The notes under the pieces were generated by a model. It was not told where the DNA came from and did no database searches. It was given only the letters and a program-made list of their open reading frames with translations. From Acanthamoeba lenticulata (taxonomy: Eukaryota; Discosea; Longamoebia; Acanthamoebidae), in assembly GCA_002179805.1 (NCBI GenBank), contig NAVB01000211.1, positions 179,710 through 243,709 on the forward strand: a DNA stretch of 64,000 bases. The letters are read 5' to 3'. Below, piece by piece: positions 1 to 12,818 of the stretch; within the stretch, counting starts at the first letter, position 1, and every line of letters begins with the position of its first letter. The position numbers were made by a program, and so were the translations under genes.

Positions 1-55
1 CACCACGAGCGACAACGACAACTACACGCTCGCGCGGCGCCGATCAGCTGCGGGG

Positions 56-3000
56 CTAAGCTTCGCCATCGGAAGAGGGTTCGCGGCCCTGGATGGCCTC
101 CGTGAGGGCAGAGATCCAATCACGGCACTCCTTCTCGTCGGCGGCCTGCAGGTAAAACGTGCGGCGGCTGTTGTGGTAGATCGCGAACGAGTGCTTCTTC
201 TTGGTTTCCGCCTCGGCAAGCGTCACCACACAGCCCTCGAGCAGCACGCAGCCCTTGCCCGCCCCCTTGTTGGCGTTCTCGTAGTAGTACAAGTTGCCAT
301 CTTGCAGAACGAACCAGCGCTGTATCATGACACGAACAGTAAGCAACAATTTTGTTTGTTACACCAGCCGGCTAGACAACAGCACCACCAGCAAGGCGGG
401 GCTGCCATACCTTCTTCCAGTTGCGAACGAGGCCACCCTCTTTGGTGAGCCAACCCTCTTTGAGCACAACACCCGCGAGCTGACGTTGCGTCTTTGGCTG
501 TGGAGGCGATCATGTGAGAGACGAGTCACATGAAGGTACGCAGAACACAGGACGGCTAGAATGCACCTTGCGGGAGAAGAGCTGCTCCTTGATTGAGGCG
601 CGAATGGGTTTGACCACCTTCATGGTGGTTGCGCCAGCGCGTCGACGGGCGATCTCCTCAGCTTCAGTCATGAGCTCTACCTGACGCTTGAGATCGCGTT
701 CGCGCTGGGCAGCCCGCCGCTTCTCCTCATCGAGCGCTTCGGCGGCCTGGCGCGCCTTTTGCCGGAGCTCCTCCATCTCGCGCTCCATTTCCTCAATGCG
801 AAGGGCTGAATGTGCTGCCTTCTTGACAAAGAGCTCCTCCTTCTTGTGCCATTCCTCGGCCTCGCGCTTCTCGGCCTGCTCCCGTTCTTGTGCCCGCTTG
901 GCCTCGTGCGCTGCCGGGTCCGCACGGAGCTCTTCCACTTGATGTTTGTTCCACGATTCCAGCGCAAACGAGAGCACTCGTAATGAGCTTCTGACAAGGC
1001 CCAACACCACTTCTACCGGGAGGGGGGGGGGAAGCTCTGTACAGTTGAGAAGGCCAGCTTGCTCCGGGGTGAGCAGCTTGGTGAGCTCGTTGACGAGGTC
1101 CTCCCTCCCCCTGTGTTAAGGGGAAAACTATGAGTTTAGCGGGTCGTTTCTATACGAACACAAACATCACCTACCGGATCAAACGGTCGATTTCTTCCTT
1201 AGAGAGGTCGAGCTCCTGCTTCAGCTCGCCGTTTTCGCTCTTGGTGTCCTTTAGTTGCTCATTCGCGCTCTCGACCTGCCTCCCCCATATGTAGCGCATT
1301 CAGACCTCTGTAGTTGTTTGAATTACGGTGGAGCACGTACATCGAGGAGGGCCTGCTTAAGCTCGTAGTGAAGCCGTCTGACCTGCGAGCCGAGCTCCAT
1401 GTCCTTGTTCTCGACCTCCCGAATGAGTCGCTCCTTTTCGGCCTCCCTGTAGATTCACATAGCGCAGGTGAGCTGGCCGGGCCGCTAAGCTGCGTTGGCG
1501 GAGGTAGTGAACCGGTCGTTGAGCTCCTGCTTGAGGCGCGAGATCTTGGTCTTGTTCTGGTACTCTTCCTCCTGCACGCCCTTGAGGTCGTCCTGCAGCT
1601 GCTCGATCTGTACGGTGGATGCCATGAGGAGCTTCTTCATCTCCACCTTCATCTCGGCCACCCGCACGGGATCGAGCATGTCGCTCGGAGAGTCGTCTTC
1701 GCACTCGCTGTCCCGTCTTCCCCCCGCGCCAATCAAGGACGCGCGCGATGGCGTGCTGGACCGGCTGGACGGTTTGTACGGCGATGCCGTGGCGCCGCGA
1801 CCAGCAGGCGAGGAAGCGGGGGCTGGCAGGCGCGGGATGACGCTCGGCGGAGCCCAGTCATTGCCCTTGAGCTTGCGCATCTCGGACTCGAGGAAAATGG
1901 CGTAGCGCTTGAGAGCCTTGACCTCTTTGCGCAACATGGCGATGATCTCATTGAGCTCTTCAACACTCCTCTGCTTGTTCACCTGTACCGAGTTCTTGAT
2001 CGTCTTGGCCCTGTTTTACGCCGCCACGCACAAATGAGGCTGTGTGCTGGGCATGAGTGGTGAGTGAAAGAAAGGGACTCGTGCGAACCGCTGGCCAAAG
2101 CGCAGGGTCGAGATTGTCTCCTCGGCGTTGAACTCATGCGGTGAGCAGGTGCACACGAGGGTCGTCTTGCTGTTGCCTCCCAGCGATTCCTGCAGTCACG
2201 TTGGCGTATGAAATGTTAGGGCAGCCCTGTAATGGCAGTGCGCTACGGGCTTGACGATGGTACCTTGAGAATGTGCGTAAGCTTGGAATCACGGTAGGGC
2301 ACGTGTGATTTGCTCTTGGACGTGAGTGCATTGATGCAGTTACCCAGCGCAGAGAGTGACTTGTTGATGTTCTTGGCCTCCTCCAGAGTATTGCCCTTTG
2401 CGCCCGTCTTGGCCACCTTCTCCGAGCCTGTTGGGCCCTTTAGTTTCGTAACATGCGGCGAACAAGGACGAGGTAGGGTCAAGTACCAGCCAAATCGGCG
2501 AGGTTAAGGCGGCCGGTCTTGGTCGAACCATCGGCAAGCCGCTGGTGGAGGGTCAAGATGAAGAGACTGTGCGAGCGGCTGCTGACGTCGTTCATGTGCG
2601 TGGGTGTAACGGCCCTGAACTTGTCGCCGAGCCGCAGGAGTTCAAGCACCTCGTCCTCGGTCGTCACGAACTCCTCGGTAAGGTCCTCCACCCACACGCC
2701 CCGGCTGGGCGTTTCATGGACCTTGAGGTTGGTGTTCTTGGGGTTGAGCAAGTCGCGCACGCGTTCCTTGTAGATTTCCAAGAACGAGCACTTGATTGTG
2801 AACTCAGTCCCCTCTGTATCCTCCTTGATCCGCTTAAACAATTGGCTTCATGTACACCAACGCACATGTGTGAGGTTCGTGGGTGGCAAAACATCAGGCG
2901 GGGTGGTGGTACCTGCAGGCTCGAGGAATGACACCCCGCTCCTCGCTGTCGAGGGAACGACCAAACATGGTGAACGACTTGCCTGAGCCGGTCTGGCCAT

Positions 3001-3442
3001 ACGCAAAGATAGTTCCGTTGTAGCCATTCAGCACGTCTCTGTGGGTTACACCATGCTCTCAGTGAGACGCTCAAAGTGAAAAAGTGAAGAAAGTGCGCGT
3101 ACACGATAGTCTCTTGCGCTACCACGTCGTACACGTCCGCCTGTCGGGTTGCAACGATGGTGGCCGTGACCGTTACGAAAATGCAAAAAATAAACAAAAA
3201 ACGACACGGTGGCAAAGTCGTGCCTGAGGCGCATCGCCACCGAAGGCACGGTCAAAGGCAAACACATCGGGAGAGCCACGCTGAATAATAAATTGGCCGT
3301 CCGACCGGGACACCTCGACAGTGCGCTGGTCATCGTGTATGACGAAGGCCGTGCCAGCACCTCGCATGCCAGCGGCCTCCACCGCTTTTTCCCGTTCATT
3401 TACTGGCCTGAAGCGGACCACCACCCTCACGTTGCAGTCCAT
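56..3442 (-). CDS. Kinesin with N-terminal motor and C-terminal PH domain
   Basis: Microtubule plus-strand motor ATPase. The ATG at 3442 opens with [19 protein letters not shown], a typical motor beta-1 strand. Spliced exons then give the P-loop GQTGSGKS (near 2970), switch [10 protein letters not shown] (near 2590), switch II LADLAG (near 2490) and the neck-proximal block [15 protein letters not shown] (near 2340). A long charged coiled-coil region follows (about 2000 to 520). The last ~95 residues form a PH domain ([15 protein letters not shown], ending in the W of CRDWISAL) and stop with TAG at 56-58. Motor at the N-terminus and PH at the tail suggests a lipid-binding cargo motor, loosely like Unc104/KIF1 or Dictyostelium kinesins with PH tails; the motor itself looks closer to kinesin-1. 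The gene is split by about ten short introns and is complete in the window. It is divergent from topoisomerase II. Exact exon borders in the coiled-coil part are not certain. Confidence 0.88.
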
Positions 3443-3645
3443 GCTGTTGGGTGGAGAATAAAACACGAGCACAACTTCGCCCTTGCTCTGAAGTGATTGC
3501 CAAGAATTCAACGCGGAATTACGGGCTTTCACCATTGGCGCCAAAAACGTTCTTCTGGAATGGTTGGCGCGCGCGGAACGGCGGGAAAAATGGGCGCCAA
3601 CAACGAACGCAGCCTCTTGCCTGGCAAATCCTCCTCTCACACGTC
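3443..3645. promoter_or_regulatory. Divergent kinesin/topoisomerase II promoter with E2F-like motifs
   Basis: This 203-bp spacer lies between two oppositely directed ATGs. It holds four GC-rich motifs of the E2F/DP type: TTGGCGCCAAAA at 3535-3546, TTGGCGCGCGCGG at 3564-3576, GGCGGGAAAAA at 3580-3590 and GGGCGCCAA at 3592-3600. No TATA box is visible. Topoisomerase II and mitotic kinesins are classic cell-cycle genes, so shared S/G2 control is a natural reading. That the sites are bound is inference. Confidence 0.55.
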
Positions 3646-6600
3646 ATGTCTGACGATGAATACGACTTCTCGGATGGCTACTCGCCTGTAAAAAAGGTGC
3701 ACTCTTCCCACAGCAGTTCTATGTGTTTTCTTTGGCTAACAACTCCACATCTGTCTTTTTGTTTTCATTTCAGGCTCCTGCGAAGAAGGTAGGCTCATCT
3801 TGTCGTTCTGAAAGTTGTTTCTCTGTCTCACCCAGAGAGGTAGGTCACAGGTACCAAGCGCGTTGCTACAAAACCGCCCAAGAAGCAAGCCGCACCCAAG
3901 CAGGCTCGCAAGGTAATCCTGAGCGAGGACGACGCAAGCGACCAGTCCTTCGAGGCAGTGCAGCCTAAGTCACACGATGGCAAGACGATCGAGCAAATCT
4001 ACCAAAAGAAGACGCCCTTGGAGCACGTTCTTCTGAGGCCAGACACTTATGTGGGCTCGATCGAGATGCGCGAGGAGAAGATGTGGGTCTATGACGATCT
4101 CGTAGGCATGAACTACCGCGAGATCTCCTACGTCCCTGGCCTCTACAAGATCTTCGACGAAATCTTGGTCAACGCAGCGGACAACTACCAGCGTGATAAG
4201 ACCATGGACAAGATCATGGTCACCATCAACGCCGACACCAACACCATCACCGTTTGGAACAACGGTCAAGGTTCGTGCCTTCTTACGCTTTTCGGGGTGC
4301 TCGTCGCCCGTCAGCATCTGCACAAAGCACAAGTGCTGATTGCCTGAACAGGTATCCCAGTGGAGCTGCACGCCGAGGAGAGGATGCACGTCCCCGAGCT
4401 CATTTTCGGGCACCTCCTCACGTCGTCAAACTATGACGATGACATGAACAAGGTGACGGGCGGCCGCAACGGCTACGGCGCCAAGCTGGCCAACATCTTC
4501 TCGACCCACTTCAGCGTGGAGTGTCTCGACAGCACGCGCAAGAGGAAGTTCTTCATGGAGTGGGAGGACAACATGTCTACGCGTCACGAGCCCGTGATCA
4601 AGTCCTCCACGCTCAAGAAGGACTACACGCAGGTGAGCTTTACGCCCGACCTCAAGCGGTTCAACATGAAGGCCTTCGACAAAGACATTATCGCGCTCTT
4701 CACCAAGCGCGTGTACGACATCGCCGGCTGCAACCCGAAGCTAAAGGTCTACCTCAACGAGCAACTCATCAAGATCAACAGCTTCGAGAAATATGTCGCG
4801 CTCTACTTCGAGAAGAAGGATGTGCCCCACGTCTTCCAGCAGATCAACGACCGCTGGTCCGTGTGCGTCGCGCTCAGCAGTTCTGGCCAGTTCCAGCAAG
4901 TGAGCTTCGTCAACAGCATCTGTACGACCAAGGGCGGAACCCACGTCAAGTACGTGACGGACAAGGTGACGAAGGAGCTCGCGCCCGTCATCAACAAGAA
5001 GAACAAGGGTGGCGCCGAGATCAAGGGTCACCAGATCAAGAACTATGTCTGGATCTTCGTCAACGCCCTCATCGTCAACCCCGCCTTCGACTCGCAGACC
5101 AAGGAAGCCCTCACGAGCCAAGCCACCAAGTTCGGCTCCAAGTGTGAGCTTCCTCCCGAGTTCGTCAAGAAGAGTACGTCTTACCCGTTTGTTCTCATCC
5201 TTAATGGTCACTTTGTCGCTTACTCACCGCCACGGTAATGTAGTTGCGAGCAAGTGCACCATTGTCGAGAACGTGCTTCAGTTTGCCCAGTTCAAGCAGA
5301 AACAGCAGCTGGGCCGCAAGGGCGGCACGAAGAAGACCCGAGTGAGTGGCATCGTCAAGCTGGACGATGCCAACGAGGCTGGTGGAAGAAACGCCGACAA
5401 GTGCACGCTGATCCTCACGGAGGGAGACTCGGCCAAGACGCTTGCCGTGAGCGGTCTCTCGGTTGTCGGGCGCGATCGATACGGCGTGTTCCCGCTCAAG
5501 GGCAAACCCCTCAACGTCCGCGACTCGACGCACAAGCAGATCATGGACAACGCCGAGTTTGGCCATATCATGCAGATCCTTGGCCTCAAGCCCAACGTCA
5601 AGTACGAATCTACGAAGGGCCTGCGCTATGGCCGCCTCATGATCATGGCTGATCAGGTACGCGATATGCCTTACTCCGATCCGCTTCAAGCGTCTTCTCT
5701 CACACTTTGTTATCGTCATTTGTGTGGTCTGCCTTTTATCAAAGGATCACGATGGTTCGCACATCAAGGGTCTCGTTATCAACTTTGTTCACCACTTCTG
5801 GCCCGACTTGCTCAAGACTCCCGGCTTCCTCACCGAGTTTATCACTCCGATCGTGAAGGTGAAGTCGTTTTGCTAATTGGCACCGTGGGACGGTCTGCTT
5901 ACTCTTCTTCTGTCTTGCGTGTAGGCCACGAAGGGAAAAGAAACCATTTCCTTCTACACCATAACCGAGTACGAGTCCTGGAAGCAGAAGACCAACAACG
6001 GACAAGGCTGGAAGATCAAGTACTACAAGGGTCTCGGTACTTCCTCGGGTCAGGAGGCCAAGGAGTATTTCTCCGAGCTCCAGCGGCACAAGATCGACTT
6101 TGCCTGGGGCGGAGACGAGGACGGCGACGCCATCGACATGGCCTTCAACAAGAAGAGGGCGAACGATCGTAAGAAATGGATCACCGAATTCAAGCCCGGC
6201 ACCTATGTGGACCAGGATGTCGACGAGCTGATCTACAGCGACTTCATCCACAAGGAGCTTATCCACTTCTCGATTGCCGACTGCGCTCGCTCGATCCCAT
6301 CGCTAGTCGACGGGCTGAAGCCCGGTCAGAGAAAGATCCTCTACACCTGCTTCAGCAAGAACATCCGGGAGGAGATAAGGGTTGCGCAGCTCAGTGGCTC
6401 AGTTTCGCTGCACTCGGCCTACCACCACGGCGAAGAGTCGCTCAACAAGACCATCGTCGGCATGGCCCACAACTTTGTCGGCTCCAACAATATCAACCTC
6501 CTCTTCCCGGCTGGCAGCTTCGGTAGTCGTATTCAGGGCGGCAAGGACGCTGCTAGCGCCAGGTACGCCAGCCAATCAACCTGCAGTAGCGTGGATCCAG

Positions 6601-9263
6601 CAATCTGATTTTACCCTCGACACACAATCTCAGGTACATTCACACTCGTCTCTGTGCGATCACGCGCACCATCTTCCACCCCGATGATGACAAGCTCCTC
6701 AACTACCTCGATGACGACGGGTTGCCGGTGGAGCCCGAGTACTACGTGCCCATCCTGCCCATGGTGCTGGTCAACGGTACCGAGGGCATCGGCACGGGCT
6801 GGAGCACCGTCGTTCCCAATTACAATCCACACGACATCGTAAACAACCTTAAACGGATGCTCAAAGGCGACGATCCTCAGGAGATGACGCCCTGGTATCG
6901 TGGTTTCGAGGTTCGTCCTGCACCAATCTTTTCATGGTTTCGTTCAAGTTACTGACCGACGGACAAACCACGACTGGACACAACCTTTATGTGTTGTGCG
7001 AATTCACAGGGTGGTCTTCAGCAAGACAATGACGGCAAGATTCCGCGCTACAAGTTCACAGGCCTGTGGACAAAGACCGACGCGGAAACGCTCGAGATCA
7101 CCGAGCTGCCTGTGGGCGTGTGGACTCTCAAGTACAAGAAGCTCATCGAGGCCTTCCTCGTCGCCGATAAGAAGAGGCCACCTCTGGTCCAGGTGCGGTC
7201 TTACGCCTTTCTTTCTTTCTTTCCCCGCACAATCTCCCTTCTCGTTTGCCTGACGTGGAGTGCCATTTGGGACGAGTAGGACTACACGGAGCACCACACT
7301 GACGCGAAGGTCCACTTTGTGATCCACCTTACCCCGGAGGCCGCCAAGTTCGACAACGCTGAGCTCGAGAAGCAGTTCAAGCTTTTCAGGTTTATCAGCA
7401 TGAACAACATGCACCTGTTCGATCGCGAGGGCCAGATTGTTCGCTACAGCTCGTGCCTGGAAGTTCTTCGCGAGTTCTACTCCATCCGCTTGGAGTTCTA
7501 CGAGAAGCGCAAGGCTTATCTCTCCGAGGCCTTGTTCAAGCAGCTGTCCAAGCTCGACAACCAGGTGCGCTTCATCTTGGGCGTCATCAAGAAAGAGATC
7601 GTTGTCAACAACCGCAAGAAGACGGAGCTGCTCGCGCAATTGGAGAAGATGGGCTTCGACAAGTTTGAGAGCGACGCCAAGGAGAAGAAGCAAAAGAAGA
7701 AGATGCAGAAGGCGAGCACCAAGGGCCAGAAGGCTGCCGCCCAGCGCGATGACGACGACGATGAAGACGAGAGCAAGGCGGTCAAAAAGGCCGAGACAGG
7801 CTACAACTACCTACTGGGCATGCCCATCTGGAACTTGACGCTCGAGCGGGTACGTCTCCTGACACAATATTACCAATTGTTTTTATTAAATTGCTTTTGT
7901 TTGTGTCGCCTGCAGGTACAAAAGCTGCAGAAGCAGAGGGAAGAGAAGCAAGCCGAACTCGACACGCTTAAGGCGACATCGATCAAGGAGATGTGGGAGA
8001 AGGATCTGGACGCCTTCCTCGAGGCTCTCGAAGTACGATGATCCCATCCCGGTCCCGCTAGCTCAAGCTTTGACATTGACTTGCCATTCACCACCGCACC
8101 GTCACCAGTTGCACGAGCAGGAGATCTTGGAGATCGAATCGCAGGTGCCCAAGAGCAAGAAGGCTGGAGTCCGTAAGAGGGCGCCGCCGAAGAGGAAGCC
8201 CGCACCCAAGAAGGGGAAGGATGACTCGGACGATGACTTTGACGACTCGCCGGTCAAGCCAACTGCCGCAGCCAAGCGCGCTCCCGCCCGGACCGCGGCG
8301 GCAGCGAAGAAGCTCAAGCTAGAGGAGGAGGACGACGACGACAAGGACTCCCCCGCGCCGGCGGTTAAGAAGGCGCCGGCCGCGCGCAAGCCAGCCGCCA
8401 AGAAGGCGGCCGACGCCACGCAGACTACGCTGAACGACATGTTCAAGAAGCCCACGGCGCCCGCGACCAAGAAGACAGCCAAGACTGAAGACGACGACGA
8501 GTACGACTCGGGCGACGAAGTGATGGCTCAAACCGCCAAGATGGGCAAGGGTAAGGCGACGGCCAGCGTGATCGATCTCGACGATGATGAAGACGAGTAC
8601 GATTTCTCAGCCGCGAGCAAGCGGGCGACCGCCAAGAAGGCTGCCCAGCCGCCGACTCCAAAGACGGACAGCGAGGCCGACGAATCTCCGGTGGTGGTGA
8701 AGAGGAGGACCGTCACCAAGGCACCGACGACGACCACTAAGTCGACCACCGCCAAGAAGACTGCCAAGCCTCTTGTCGATCTGAGCCTTTCTGAAGACGA
8801 GAAAGATGATGACGAGGAGGAAGAAGAGGAGGAGGAGGTCAAGAAGCCGGTAGCTCGCGGGAGAGCCGCGGCCACAACAAAGGCCAAGTCAGCGCCGAAG
8901 AAGACGATCAAGGCCGCCACCGATGATGACGAGGAGGAAGAGGAGCAAGCGCCGCCGAAGAAAGCGGCCACGACTGCCAAGAAGGCTCCCGCGGCGAAGG
9001 CCACCACGACTGCCAAGAGGGCTCCTGCAGCGGCAAAGAAGTCCACCAAGAAGGACAGCGACGACGACGAGGAGGATGCGATGAGTGAGGACGAGAGCGA
9101 GGAGGAGGCGGTGAGCAAGAAGCCTCCTCGGCGTGCGGCGGCCCCGACACGCAGGACCAAGACCAAGGCGCTCACCAAGAACCTCAAGGAGGACTCAGAC
9201 GAGGAAGATGACGACGAGGAAGAAGAGTCCTACATGGACAACGATGACTCCTACGCTGACTGA
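3646..9263 (+). CDS. TOP2: DNA topoisomerase II (type IIA, ATP-dependent)
   Basis: Passes one DNA duplex through another to decatenate and relax chromosomes in the nucleus. The ATG at 3646 (MSDDEYDFSDGYSP) is followed by a short acidic/basic leader. The GHKL ATPase comes next, with EILVNAADN (about 4160) and GRNGYGAKLANI (about 4460), then the lysine-containing QTKEALTSQ element (about 5100). The TOPRIM domain has EGDSAKTLAVSGL (about 5420) and a DQDHDGSH metal motif reassembled across the intron near 5655-5745. The catalytic tyrosine sits in DAASARYIHTRL, joined over the intron at about 6561-6632. The tail (about 8100-9263) is a long Lys/Ala and Asp/Glu-rich low-complexity region, as in eukaryotic topoisomerase II C-termini, ending at TGA 9261-9263. 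Roughly 1,500 residues; around twelve short introns. Confidence 0.96.
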
Positions 9264-9405
9264 GTCGTGTGTGTGGCCTCTGCATTGCGCGCCTCTTCCC
9301 TTTCAGCACTTGTACATTCGGCGCCGCTTGGCCCATAAGCAATGAATCACCCGTCGTGCTGGTGCTTCCACTTTGTATTTTAGAGCGCAGCCAAAAACGA
9401 GACAG

Positions 9406-11468
9406 ACTAGTCCACCACGAGGGACGCGTCGAGCTGCGTGAAGTCCGAGTAGAAGGCCTGTTGTGAAGACGATGGAGAGGTCAGGACTTGTCTTTTTAAA
9501 GGATGAGGAGAAGGAGGGAAGAACTACCTTGATGAGGTTGACGGCGTGGGACACGTCATCGGCGCCGCACATCTCGCGGATGCTGTGCATGGAGAGCTGC
9601 GGGAGGCCGATGTCGATCGTGCGAATGCCGCATCCGGCCGACAGGATGGGCCCGATGGTCGAGCCGCACGGGCTGTCGTTGCGCACAACGAACTCCTGGA
9701 TGGGCACCGCATGCCGGCGGGCGAGCTCCTTGAGCAGGAACGCCGTGATCGAGGTCGTCGCGTAGCGCTGGTTGGCGTTGTACTTGATGGCCACGCCCTT
9801 CTGCATCATGGGCTGGTGGTTCTCCTCATGCTTCTCCCTGGAGCAGCTCATATGAGCATCGTAAAGCCACCTCTCCTTCATAATACGTGACTATTTGCCA
9901 TCAGGATCACGGCCGTACGGGTAGTTGGGGTGGACCGAGTGGGCCATGTCGGCCGAGATGAGGTAGCTCTGTCGGTAGGCGCGCTGGACGGCGTCGACCG
10001 AGCTCCCGACGCCGGCGCAGGCCAGGATGCGCTCAATCGTCTGCGGCATCAGGTTCGATGCGGCGCCGTGGGCCGACTCACTGCCAAATAAAATGAATAA
10101 AAAATTTAGAAAAGACAAGAAAAAGAATAAATAAAGGCTGCGCAGCACCTTCCAATCTCCTCGTTGTCGAAGAGGGCGACGAGGCGGATGCGCGTGTCGT
10201 TGGCGACCGACTCGGGCGTGCTGGCCGCCAGGAAACCCTGAAGCGAGACCCGCAGGCCGTCAGGCGAAAAAAAAAGGAAAAAATGAAGGTCAAGAAGCCG
10301 CGTACGGTGAGGCAACAGTAGGACATCATGAGGTTGTCCAGGCGAGGCGAAAAGATGAACTCATTCAGCGCGCCGCCGACGCAGGCCGGCTGGGTGTCGC
10401 ACACGCTCAGCTCCAGGTCGCGGATCTGCGAGGCTGTAACCAACAACAGCAGCAGCAGAAAGGAACAAACGACCGTCAATGTCATAAGAAGACCACAAGA
10501 TAGACATGGAGCGCGGCGGCGTACGATCAACGCCGAGCTCATCGGCCAACAGCTGGAGCAGCAGAGGCTGGTGAGCGGGCTTCTCGCCGGTTGACTTGTT
10601 CAGCGTGCTGCAGCACGATTGGTCAACAACAAGATCAAAATAGAATAAAAAAAATATTACATAAATTACATAGAATAAATAATCAATAAAAATGACGCAC
10701 TTCTTGATGCTGGAGGCGAGGACGGGGAAGCCCAGATGAGTCTGGGTGTTGATCTTGAACGCCGAGCGCTCGTCACCAGAGGTCAAGTGGATGGCGAGGT
10801 TGGGTACGCGCAGGATCGGCCGGTTGATGCGCACCAGGCGATGCTCAAACTTGTTCTCGCCCGTGGCCACGACCACGCGCCCGGCTACCGTCAGATCCCT
10901 GATCATGATGACAAGAATCGATCGTTCTTAGCTTGTTGCCTCGACCACGACGACGACGATGATGAAGAAGATGATGATGAAAGACGACGTACCGGTCGAA
11001 CCAGGTGTGCCACAGGCCACCGCCGTAGGTCTCCACGCCCACCTGGAGGAAGCCCTTGCTCTCACGGATAGAGACGGGCTTGACCTTGAGGTTGGGGCTG
11101 TCGGTGTGGGCCGCAGTGATGTTAATGCCGTTGCCCGCCTCCTGGAGGCCGGTCAGGTGTCAACAACCACAACAAGACACACATCGTCAGTTTTTGATTA
11201 AAAAGATGAAAGTTATGGGGCGCAAATGTACGTATTTGCCACCAACAACAAAGGCAAAGATCGAGGAGTGATTGCGCGTGAAGAAGTACTTCTCGCCCGC
11301 CTTGAGCTTCCACTCTTCGTTTTCCTTGATCTGCACGAAGCCCTGAGCAAGGAGACGCTCCTTGGCCGACTGCACGGCGTGGAAGGCCGAGGGGCTGGCG
11401 TTGACAAAGTCCAGGAAGCCCTGCACTTGCTCGTCGATCTTCGATGCCTGCTGCCGTTCAGATGACAT
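9406..11468 (-). CDS. DNPEP: Aspartyl aminopeptidase (M18 metallopeptidase)
   Basis: Cytosolic zinc aminopeptidase that removes N-terminal Asp/Glu. Translation starts at 11468 ([19 protein letters not shown]) and runs through [15 protein letters not shown], the dimer/active-site strand [16 protein letters not shown] (about 11010), RVPNLAIHL (about 10795), [12 protein letters not shown] (about 10330), the metal-ligand segment [11 protein letters not shown] (about 10165), [12 protein letters not shown] (about 9940) and [16 protein letters not shown] (about 9670). The last exon ends [13 protein letters not shown] with TAG at 9406-9408. All M18 landmarks are in order and intact. At least seven introns, some very AT-rich (10083-10135 and 10620-10700). 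Confidence 0.94.
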
Positions 11469-11950
11469 AGCGCTATGAGACTGTGAAAGTACGCTTGATC
11501 TGCAGAATGAGGCTGGCGCTAATCGCGAACGAAGGTGCTCCCGAGGCCAAGATGATAATTTTGTGTCGATCAAGTGGCAAGAGCCAAGAATCGACCGCGT
11601 TTGTGCTGACCCAAAACAAAGGGTGGTGAATTTGGCTCGTTTGACTCCATGTTCAGTGCATCTGGCCTGCACTAAGACTGCCCTGGCGCGCTGTGCGAGA
11701 CAGTAGCGTTGGCGTTTGTGGCATGGGCGCACGCAAGCGGAGAAGAACGTGTTACGGTGAACTTACCATGTTGTGTGGATGAGATCTGCTCCGCAGTGTT
11801 GTGGCCTTGTCGTTTTCTTTTCGCCACCCAAGTTTCACCAGAATTTTTGGAATGCTAAGGACGAAACGCAGGACGGGGCAAAGAGACCATGTTGTAGTTG
11901 GAAGGAGTAAATCACAAGGATAGAGAGGATGTTGCCGAAGCATATCGTGC
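11469..11950. other. Spacer between calmodulin 3' end and aminopeptidase 5' end
   Basis: No reading frame with protein-like composition is seen. The right part should be calmodulin 3' UTR and the left part the promoter of the aminopeptidase; no TATA box or repeat is evident. Confidence 0.5.
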
Positions 11951-12533
11951 TTATTTGGCCATCATCATCTTGACGAACTCCTCGTAGTGAATCTGGCCGT
12001 CACCATCAACGTCGGCCTCGCGGATCATCTCATCGACCTCCTCGTCAGTAAGCTTCTCGCCGAGGTTGGTCATGACGTGCCTCAGCTCAGCCGCCGAGAT
12101 GGTTCCATTACCGTCCTTGTCGAAGACTGGAAATAGGTATCCAAACCAGTAAGAAAAGAATGGTCTTTTGGGATAGAGGGAAGGCCATAGCGCGTACCCT
12201 TGAAGGCCTCACGGATCTCCTCCTCACCCTCAGAGTCCTGCAGCTTCCTTTGCATCATTGTGAGGAACTCTGTAAAGTACAATCCCAGTTAGTCACTGAG
12301 CTGTTGAGAACATCCAAGAGAGTATGAGTACCAGGGAAGTCGATGGTTCCGTTGCCATCGAGGTCGACCTCCTTGATCATGTCCTTGAGCTCAGCCTCAG
12401 TGGGGTTGGCACCAAGGGACCGCATAACGGTACCCAACTCCTTGGAGGTGATCTTACCGTCACCATCCTTGTCAAACAGGGAGAAAGCCTCCTTGAACTC
12501 AGCCAGCTGCTCCTCGCTCAGTTGATCGGCCAT
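11951..12533 (-). CDS. Calmodulin
   Basis: Four-EF-hand calcium sensor. Three exons were joined by hand: 12533-12332 (202 nt), 12269-12198 (72 nt) and 12126-11951 (176 nt). They total 450 nt, exactly 149 codons plus TAA, the canonical calmodulin length, and both introns (phase 1) restore the expected protein. It opens [22 protein letters not shown] loops [36 protein letters not shown] and [12 protein letters not shown] are all intact. The C-terminus is VKMMMAK. No pseudogene signs. It lies between the aminopeptidase and a Ser/Pro-rich protein on the same strand. Confidence 0.98.
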
Positions 12534-12818
12534 GATCGTTATTGAAGGTTGTGTCGAAGAGCTCTTCTTGGTGCTAAGAAGGGGCCCTGAGTACGCGGTA
12601 AGTCCGCGTCGGCCTAGCCCACCGCAAGGCAGCCCCAATCACCTCTGGCCAGAACCGCGTCGTCCTCCAAAAAGGAAAGCCGCTACAAACAGCGCAACAA
12701 ACGCAAAGAATGCAATGGCTGCTTCGCATTCTTGTGACTTGGGCATGGGAAGGCAACAATGCAAGGTGATGTACATACATCGAGAAGAATTACAAATGAT
12801 ACAAATGGAGCGTGAGCG

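Noticed and set aside
8528..9187. 219-codon minus-strand frame rich in Ser/Ala/Leu
   Set aside because: Reverse complement of the Lys/Ala/Asp/Glu repeats in the topoisomerase II tail.
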